A DNA stretch of 18,921 nucleotides, taken from NCBI GenBank assembly GCA_964652585.1, contig CAZZDA010000014.1, forward strand, positions 1 through 18,921. Direction: 5' to 3'. How positions within the stretch are numbered: the first letter of the stretch is position 1; each line of letters starts with the position of its first letter. A program made the translations under genes and the position numbers. Shown here in pieces: positions 13,306 to 18,921 of the stretch. This DNA is from CAZZDA01 sp964652585. GTDB lineage: Bacteria; Patescibacteriota; Patescibacteriia; UBA1544. The notes under the pieces were generated by a model that saw nothing but the letters and a program-made list of their open reading frames with translations, did not search any database and was not told the DNA's origin.

Positions 13306-16300
13306 ATGCTTACAGCAAGAAAAACAATCAAGACATATCTCTCTCTGTCATTCCCGCGCGTAAACCTGTCATTCCGAGCTCATGCGGCAAGCTCAGGGCA
13401 GGCTCCGTCGAGGAATCCCTTACTTTCCTTTGCAGCATTGTCGCTGCTGTTCTTCGTGCCGATTTTTTTCTCCACGCTTTTTCTCCTCCCTCTCTCCACC
13501 CACGCAAAATCAGCTATCGGCATACGCGTTATGGCAAATCCCAATCATCTCTCACCCTCTGACTGGTATGATACCTTTGCTCCGAACGCGGAGGGCAACC
13601 CCCAAAGCATGGCAGTGGACGGTTTTGAAGCCGTTAGAGACGGACGCTCTATCTATGTCAATGCCCCCAATATTAATATTCCCAACAATAAAGCCTATAC
13701 CAATATCTATATTATCTCCCATGATCAGAACGTCACTCCCGAAATGATCCAAGTCTATAACCAACTTATTGACAATTTCACCTTTGCCACCAATATTGAC
13801 GAGAAAGGACTCTGCCTTATGTGTGATGGTGCTGTTGTACCGCAAAATCTTCAAGACGGTCTTATCGGCTGGTGGCCATTGGACGGGGATGCAAAGGATT
13901 ACAGCGGCAATGGTTTAAATGCCATACCTGAGGGCACGGGACTTTCCTATCAATTTGGCGTGGTAGGTCGAGGAATGGTGGTGGATGGCACAAGCTATCT
14001 TCGCGTACCAAGTGTAGGCACTCCTCTTGACTTTGACTACGGCGATCACGACCTTACCATGAGCGCATGGGCGATCGCGGAAGGGGTGGCGGATGATGGG
14101 ATAGGGTGTGAGTATGGACCATCATTTCTCATGCCTCTTGCTTCAACGTATCGGTATAATCTTGATTTTAGCAATGGACAATTTTGTATGGGTGTGAGTT
14201 GCGGTGATAATATCAATGCCGCGGCAAAGGAAGTGAATATATCCTACAATGCCACAAACATCCCACATCTCTATACCTATGTCATAAGAAAAGAGGGTAG
14301 TACTATACACCATATACTCTATATCGACGGAGTAGTCAAAGAGGAGAAGATCGACCCCAATCCTGAAGGATGGGCGAGCTACGCTCTCTCCGACCTCTTC
14401 ATCGGCGCCACCAACCACTGCGCGGGCCCGGGCAACAAAACCTCTGCCATTGGAATGATCGACGACCTCCGCCTCTACAACCGCGCCCTCTCCCAACAAG
14501 AGATACAACAACTCTATAACGCCACCTGCCAAAACACCGCCTGCACCGCTGACCTTGACTGCGGTCCAAACGGCATCTGTGACGCCCAAAAGTCCAAGAT
14601 CAGAAGAGACGTTAAACGCCTCGCGGATCTCCGCACCATCCTCCAAAAGCTCCAAGAAAAAAAACAAGATGAAGGTAACGCTCCCGCGCTCCAAGCAGGC
14701 ACCTATGTACCCCAAACAACGTTCTCGGTCTGGCCAAGCTGGGATCAAACGCTCTCCGAACAACTCCAATTCACCCTTCCCCAAGACCCTATCAACACCC
14801 TCTCGGGATGCGACAACCCCTATGACCCTCAAACCTGCTGGAACCAAGAGAACGCCACCTTCCAATGCCCCAGCTCAAAATCGTATGCCTACGCCTATCA
14901 AACAGACCCCACAGGCAAAGAGATAAACCTCTTTGTCAATTTAGAGTACGATCAAGCCAAATGGAGTCTAGGCGCCTTAGAAGACGACCTTACCGGCGCT
15001 ACCGAGAGCTGTAATAACTTCTTAGGGCTCATCCTGGATGATTACGATAATGACGGAGAACCCGATACCCAAGACAATTGCCCTCTTATTCCCAATTCAC
15101 CCGTTGCCGGCATTCAGCCGGACGCGGACAATGACGGCATAGGAGACGCGTGCGACCCTTGTACCGACCAAGACAATGACGGATTTTGTTCAGAAAACCT
15201 TGATTGTGATGATGCGCCGTTGCCCGCTGACGGCAATCAAAGAAATCCCGCACAACCGGAACTCTGTGGTGACGGCATAGATAATGATTGTGACTTTCTT
15301 GTTGACAATGTAGCGAGTACGTTTACGGAAGATTTTACCGCTCCTGACGGCGGTCCAAATACGGTCAACCCGCTTTTTTTCTATAAAACATCATTGCAAG
15401 CAAGTACCTGTGCTCATGGCACGCTTGATAATCAACTGCAAATGACCTGTCCTAACAATGAAGACGCGGTACTCTACTATACGGGACTCAAAACCAATCC
15501 CACCGCCAGAACACAGATTGAAGTTGAGGTAATCACCACCAATTGGAAAGACGAAGGACCCCGTGTTGGCATCATATTAGCGCACGATCCTTTTAATCTT
15601 GGCAATTGGGGACCTGATCCCGGCTATGCATATTTCGCTTCCGATCCGTATAATTTTGATCAAATCTCCTGTGATCCGGTGATTGGTGATAACTGCCCCT
15701 CTATTGTAAAAGAAAGTATTGCCATGCTGACAGAAAGCGCGGAACATATTTTTCAACCTGACACTACCTACAAACTCACCCTAGACATCACCCCAACGAA
15801 CATGGCGTTTAAAGTCTTTGACGGCGCGACACTATTAACCACGCTGTCCAGCAGTGACGCGGCTTACAGGGAAGGTTTTATAGGGCTGCATTGCGGTGAA
15901 GCCGACTGCTCTTTTGATAATTTTAAGATGACTACCACTTGTCCGGATATTGACCCGGGAGTATGCGCGGGTTTGAGTTATCTCACCAATGTTAATTTTG
16001 AGGGCGGTGCCATTGGCGGTGTGCCTGCTGGGTGGGATAAATCCAACCAGCAAAATGTTTCTGTAGGTATTAGCGCAGCAGAGAATAGAAGCGGCGCGCA
16101 AAGCGTGCTGTTACATCAGGATGGCGTGGGTGATCCCGTGGCGGGCTACGCTCCCGGCGCCTATCCGGGAGAAGAGTGGGAAGGCGTCTGCGGAGAAGAT
16201 TTATGCACTACTTATGGAAGTTGCGTTTGGCTTCCCGCGACCCAAGAATGTCAATTTCCCGGTATTGTCGCTGATTGTACTTTGGCTTATGCGGGGGGCG

Positions 16301-17340
16301 TATTGCATCCGGTGCCCGCAACCTTCACTCTAGGTGAAAAACTCTGCTGGCCGGCAACGAATAGAACGACCTGGGGTAAAATTACGCACAATGCTTCTAT
16401 CAATCAAGGTACGGTACCGGGCGACCCCGATTATTACAAAGATTGGGTGCCGGGTAATACCTACCACGTGCAGTTTTACTATAAAGGAACAACGAAGAAC
16501 AATGTTGCGCCATCCTTCGCGTATTCAATAGGTTGGATCTCGCAGTGCTATGCGCTCAGCGATCCAAATTATAAAGTGGTTATTGACGCGGGAGTTCCGG
16601 GTCCGACGGAAGTTTTGGATCCTGTATGGTATGAGCGTGATATGTGGGGGAAACGCCGATGCGCGAGTGTGGCGGATAGCTCGTTAACAAGAGGATATGA
16701 GTGTCGTAATTCTCCCGGTTCTTGTTGCTATTTTGCTCCCGTGCAAGACCAGTGCTACGGGGATATTCCCATGAAAGATCCTGCTAATCCCGCGGTAGAT
16801 CGCGATCCTATTTTCGCGGGAACCTATAATGAATGGACGCTCTATGACGCATTGGTGCAGTATGAACCTCGTTATGATAATATGGTAACGAAGAGCGGTC
16901 TGAGAAACTATCAAATTGGTGCGAACGTTCCCTATACTGATACAACTACCGGTGGAACTAACTTTTTTATTGACGATTTTCAAGTGTTCTCATGCGACGC
17001 GGCAAGTGACCCGGATGTCTGTCGCGATACGGACGGCGACGGCTATGGCAATCCGGGAAGTGTCGCGTGTCCCGCGGGCCCCGCGCGCGATTGTTTGGAT
17101 GTTAATCCCGATGTCTTTCCCGGCGCTCCGGAGATGTGCGACGGACGAGATAATAATTGCGACGGTGTGATACCGGCAGATGAAATAAACGCGGATGCCG
17201 ATGGCTGGCTGTTGTGCGCGGGAGATTGTAATGACAGCGGTCCTGACGGACCAAAACAAAGCCCGGGAAAAAACGAACTTTGTGGCGATGGGTTGGATAA
17301 TAATTGCGATGGCACTATTGACGAACCGGGATGCGTGTAA
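13306..17340 (+). CDS. Giant secreted mosaic protein: LamG, pilin-like, TSP3 and MopE-type motifs
   Basis: This is a 1344-residue exported protein. A hydrophobic core at about 39-63 ends in STHA-KSA, a plausible signal-peptidase site. A LamG/concanavalin A-like domain spans about 184-407 (GLIGWWPLDGDAKDYSG at the start, DDLRLYNRALSQQEIQQLYN at the end). Next comes a stretch (about 429-560; RRDVKRLADLRTILQKL, then LPQDPIN and YAYAYQT) that recalls the globular part of CPR pilin-like proteins. Asp-rich calcium motifs of thrombospondin type 3 style follow at 578-620, then a MopE-like motif to 668. A second jelly-roll domain (about 671-883), a CBM-like region (about 893-1225) and MopE-type DxDGDGYG/CDGxDNNCDG repeats (1240-1344) complete it. 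It has many cysteines, unlike the other surface protein. The start codon is uncertain: no Shine-Dalgarno, and a REP-like repeat lies inside codons 14-38. Glycan binding or adhesion is inferred. Confidence 0.85.
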   Translation: MLTARKTIKTYLSLSFPRVNLSFRAHAASSGQAPSRNPLLSFAALSLLFFVPIFFSTLFLLPLSTHAKSAIGIRVMANPNHLSPSDWYDTFAPNAEGNPQSMAVDGFEAVRDGRSIYVNAPNINIPNNKAYTNIYIISHDQNVTPEMIQVYNQLIDNFTFATNIDEKGLCLMCDGAVVPQNLQDGLIGWWPLDGDAKDYSGNGLNAIPEGTGLSYQFGVVGRGMVVDGTSYLRVPSVGTPLDFDYGDHDLTMSAWAIAEGVADDGIGCEYGPSFLMPLASTYRYNLDFSNGQFCMGVSCGDNINAAAKEVNISYNATNIPHLYTYVIRKEGSTIHHILYIDGVVKEEKIDPNPEGWASYALSDLFIGATNHCAGPGNKTSAIGMIDDLRLYNRALSQQEIQQLYNATCQNTACTADLDCGPNGICDAQKSKIRRDVKRLADLRTILQKLQEKKQDEGNAPALQAGTYVPQTTFSVWPSWDQTLSEQLQFTLPQDPINTLSGCDNPYDPQTCWNQENATFQCPSSKSYAYAYQTDPTGKEINLFVNLEYDQAKWSLGALEDDLTGATESCNNFLGLILDDYDNDGEPDTQDNCPLIPNSPVAGIQPDADNDGIGDACDPCTDQDNDGFCSENLDCDDAPLPADGNQRNPAQPELCGDGIDNDCDFLVDNVASTFTEDFTAPDGGPNTVNPLFFYKTSLQASTCAHGTLDNQLQMTCPNNEDAVLYYTGLKTNPTARTQIEVEVITTNWKDEGPRVGIILAHDPFNLGNWGPDPGYAYFASDPYNFDQISCDPVIGDNCPSIVKESIAMLTESAEHIFQPDTTYKLTLDITPTNMAFKVFDGATLLTTLSSSDAAYREGFIGLHCGEADCSFDNFKMTTTCPDIDPGVCAGLSYLTNVNFEGGAIGGVPAGWDKSNQQNVSVGISAAENRSGAQSVLLHQDGVGDPVAGYAPGAYPGEEWEGVCGEDLCTTYGSCVWLPATQECQFPGIVADCTLAYAGGVLHPVPATFTLGEKLCWPATNRTTWGKITHNASINQGTVPGDPDYYKDWVPGNTYHVQFYYKGTTKNNVAPSFAYSIGWISQCYALSDPNYKVVIDAGVPGPTEVLDPVWYERDMWGKRRCASVADSSLTRGYECRNSPGSCCYFAPVQDQCYGDIPMKDPANPAVDRDPIFAGTYNEWTLYDALVQYEPRYDNMVTKSGLRNYQIGANVPYTDTTTGGTNFFIDDFQVFSCDAASDPDVCRDTDGDGYGNPGSVACPAGPARDCLDVNPDVFPGAPEMCDGRDNNCDGVIPADEINADADGWLLCAGDCNDSGPDGPKQSPGKNELCGDGLDNNCDGTIDEPGCV
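13345..13419. repeat. REP-like dispersed repeat inside the signal-peptide region
   Basis: CTGTCATTCC occurs twice, at 13345-13354 and 13366-13375, 21 bp apart. It is followed by a GAGCTC...GCAAGCTCAGGGCAGGCTC segment and GAGGAATCCC. Motifs of the form GTCATTCCGAGC...GAGGAATC are, from memory, a widespread dispersed palindromic repeat, usually intergenic. Here it is translated without breaking the frame; both copies encode Leu-Ser-Phe because the 21-bp period is seven codons. Confidence 0.6.
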
Positions 17341-17415
17341 GAAAAAGGGGTCCCTCCAGAGGCGGGCAAGCAGGTACCTTTTTTTAAAAAAATAAAATTA
17401 TTAAACCCCTTTTTC
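17341..17415. repeat. Inverted repeat with internal T7A7 palindrome
   Basis: GAAAAAGGGG (17341-17350), immediately after the stop codon, is an exact reverse complement of CCCCTTTTTC (17406-17415). The 55-nt interval contains GGTACC and the 14-bp palindrome T7A7 (17379-17392). It could be a loose terminator or an mRNA 3'-end structure for the preceding gene; the geometry is not that of a classic intrinsic terminator. Confidence 0.45.
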
Positions 17416-17469
17416 CTTAAAGCACTCATACATCCTACAAACAGAGAATGATGAGTGATTTAACTTTTT

Positions 17470-18912
17470 ATGTTATTTCTTTCTTGGTTGTGTATTGCAG
17501 CGATACTTTCATGGGGTGTTGCACGACTTGTGCGTACGCATGCGTTGCAACGTGGTATCGTTGATGTGCCGACCGACGCAAAGCCCGGTGTGCACGAAAA
17601 ACCAATACCGCTTTTAGGCGGTGCCGCGGTCTACGGAGCGTTGACGGTACTGGTCTTAGGTGTGTATTTTTTTTCAGGGGTTTTTGACGGCAGTGCGATC
17701 TTACCAAAGCACATCATAGGACTGGTGGTGGGCGGCGGTATACTGATGATTGGCGGCTATCTTGATGATCGCTATCGCGTAACTCCCGCTCAACAATTGA
17801 TAGCGCCTTTAGCGGCAACAGCATTGGTGATCATTAGCGGTATGGGTATTACCTTTATTACTAATCCTTTTGGCGGGGTAGTACGTTTGGATGGATGGGT
17901 GATCGATCTTATACAAACCCCGACACTCCATTGGAAAATTACCGTGTGGGCGGATATGTTTACGTTCATCTGGCTCATGGGCATGATGTATACGACCAAG
18001 CTTTTGGATGGATTGGACGGATTGGCATCGGGCGTAACCTTTCTCGCGACACTCGTTCTTTTCGCGGTCTCTCTGCTTGCCGAAGCACCACAATATGATA
18101 CCGCGCTTCTTGCTCTTATGTTTGCGGGCGCGCTTCTTGGCTTTCTCCTTTGGAATTTTTATCCGGCAAAGATTTTTTTGGGCGAAGGTGGGAGTTTGTT
18201 TGTGGGTTACACGCTCGCGCTCTTGGCTATTATTGCAGGCGCAAAAGTCACCGCAACACTTATGGTAATGGCACTGCCAATTCTTGATGTAGTGCGTATT
18301 ATTATTGTGCGTAAATTTTTACGGAAAAAACCGATAAGCCAAGGAGATTTCGGGCATATCCACCATGCATTTTTACGTCGGGGGTTTACACACGTACAAA
18401 CGGTACTTGTATTTTATGGAATAACCTTCATATTAGGTGCTGCTGTTCTTGCTCTGCAAATGGGCGTTATACGAGACGCTAATGTGGTAGCACAGCCATT
18501 ACTTACTACGCGTGAAATGCGTATTGGCGAACAGGCGCTTATCAATGTTGAAATTGCAGATACGCCGGAAAAAAGGCGAAGGGGACTCTCGGGTCGGGAA
18601 TACCTTGCTCCGAATACCGGCATGCTTTTCACGTTTCAAAAAGAGGATAAACACACCTTTTGGATGAAAGAAATGCACTTTCCGTTGGATGTTCTATGGA
18701 TACGGGAAGGTATAGTCGTTGCTATTGAGCAAAATATTTCCCCGCCAAAAACTCTCTATGAAACTCCTCAAACCTTTGCCTCACCGAAACCGGTTGATAT
18801 GGTGCTGGAAGTACATGCCGGTTTTATCAAGCGGTATGATATTATGTTGGGTGATACGGCTTTTCTTACCCCCGTTCTATTCTCAAAACAAATGCGACAT
18901 AGGGTATACTAA
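17470..18912 (+). CDS. WecA/MraY-family phosphosugar transferase fused to a DUF192 domain
   Basis: The 480 residues form two parts. Residues 1-330 are a polytopic polyprenyl-phosphate sugar-1-phosphate transferase (glycosyltransferase family 4), which starts envelope glycan synthesis by loading a sugar phosphate on undecaprenyl phosphate. Motifs are VDVPTDAKPGVHEKPIPLLGG near the N-terminus, LDDR (catalytic Asp pair) after GGY, LLDGLDG (178-184), FLGEGGS around E239 (Asp in most relatives) and GHIHH (296-299, the HxHH-type loop). After a last helix (about 306-328) comes a full DUF192 domain (about 340-470), with the family core FWMKEMHFPLD around W398 and the GLSGRE motif before it. DUF192 is normally a separate exported or lipid-anchored protein of unknown role. 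The ORF is continuous, so this is a true fusion unless there is a sequencing error. WecA/TagO-like is more likely than MraY; the sugar is unknown. Confidence 0.88.
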   Translation: MLFLSWLCIAAILSWGVARLVRTHALQRGIVDVPTDAKPGVHEKPIPLLGGAAVYGALTVLVLGVYFFSGVFDGSAILPKHIIGLVVGGGILMIGGYLDDRYRVTPAQQLIAPLAATALVIISGMGITFITNPFGGVVRLDGWVIDLIQTPTLHWKITVWADMFTFIWLMGMMYTTKLLDGLDGLASGVTFLATLVLFAVSLLAEAPQYDTALLALMFAGALLGFLLWNFYPAKIFLGEGGSLFVGYTLALLAIIAGAKVTATLMVMALPILDVVRIIIVRKFLRKKPISQGDFGHIHHAFLRRGFTHVQTVLVFYGITFILGAAVLALQMGVIRDANVVAQPLLTTREMRIGEQALINVEIADTPEKRRRGLSGREYLAPNTGMLFTFQKEDKHTFWMKEMHFPLDVLWIREGIVVAIEQNISPPKTLYETPQTFASPKPVDMVLEVHAGFIKRYDIMLGDTAFLTPVLFSKQMRHRVY

Positions 18913-18921
18913 GGTGTGTCT

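Noticed and set aside
14143..14865. 240-codon open frame on the minus strand inside the large secreted protein
   Set aside because: It overlaps the LamG-to-pilin-like coding region, has a low-complexity Val/Gly/Glu-rich translation and no promoter or ribosome site. It follows from the C-rich composition of the real gene.
17448..17560. Small ORF starting at ATG 17448 that overlaps the transferase start
   Set aside because: About 36 codons in a different frame, ending inside the transferase gene; its translation resembles no protein and the 17470 frame carries all conserved motifs.
18400..18500. Frameshift or gene boundary between the transferase and DUF192 domains
   Set aside because: The frame runs through the last helix into DUF192 with no stop, and no internal start with a ribosome site was seen, so one gene is the simpler reading.
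1..18921. CRISPR array, tRNA, rRNA, transposase or phage module
   Set aside because: No regularly spaced direct repeats, cloverleaf-like segments, rRNA signatures or recombinase/transposase motifs were found on either strand by eye.
1..18921. Alternative genetic code with TGA read as glycine
   Set aside because: TGA ends the VTT gene at its expected length (2450-2452), and the recognised genes read at normal family length without in-frame TGA.

Overview
The window looks like a chromosomal segment of a Candidate Phyla Radiation (Patescibacteria) bacterium, probably from the Parcubacteria side. This is inferred from gene content and style: a membrane-tethered ClpC-like ATPase with an N-terminal zinc ribbon, a cysteine-free surface protein with short aromatic/YG repeats, a LamG plus MopE-type surface protein, a WecA-like transferase carrying CPR-like motif variants, few Shine-Dalgarno sites and compact gene spacing. 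TGA is an ordinary stop (for example at 2450-2452), so there is no sign of the recoded Gracilibacteria/Absconditabacteria code. No ribosomal RNA, tRNA, CRISPR array or insertion sequence was found.

Layout. 1-360: gene-free, with three consecutive palindromes (54-112), a good promoter (124-151) and a roughly 200-nt leader able to form two mutually exclusive structures ahead of purC (361-1341, terminator 1383-1415). 1445-2452: a perfect 11-bp inverted repeat abuts a promoter driving a 72-aa Cys-rich orphan, followed by a TVP38/DedA-type membrane protein. 2510-3430: thioredoxin reductase. 3492-6101, minus strand: a two-gene 2-oxoacid:ferredoxin oxidoreductase (korA then korB), divergent from a small three-cysteine ferredoxin (6346-6570), its plausible electron acceptor. 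6829-9798: a 989-aa cell-surface protein from a near-consensus promoter. 9960-13134: a small polytopic membrane protein followed by the membrane-anchored Clp ATPase. 13306-17340: a 1344-aa secreted mosaic protein. 17470-18912: a WecA/MraY-family phosphosugar transferase fused to a DUF192 domain.

Together the left half is housekeeping and redox metabolism: purine synthesis, thioredoxin reduction and ferredoxin-linked 2-oxoacid oxidation. The right half is cell-envelope biology: two very large exported proteins, a polyprenyl-phosphate glycan initiator and a membrane-tethered unfoldase next to a small membrane partner. The most unusual item is the Clp ATPase. Its first AAA+ module keeps Walker A but has lost the Walker B acids and the arginine finger. 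Its second module keeps catalytic residues but lacks the usual pore-loop aromatic and the ClpP-docking tripeptide. Next come the purC leader, the WecA-DUF192 fusion and a REP-like repeat sitting in frame inside a signal-peptide region.
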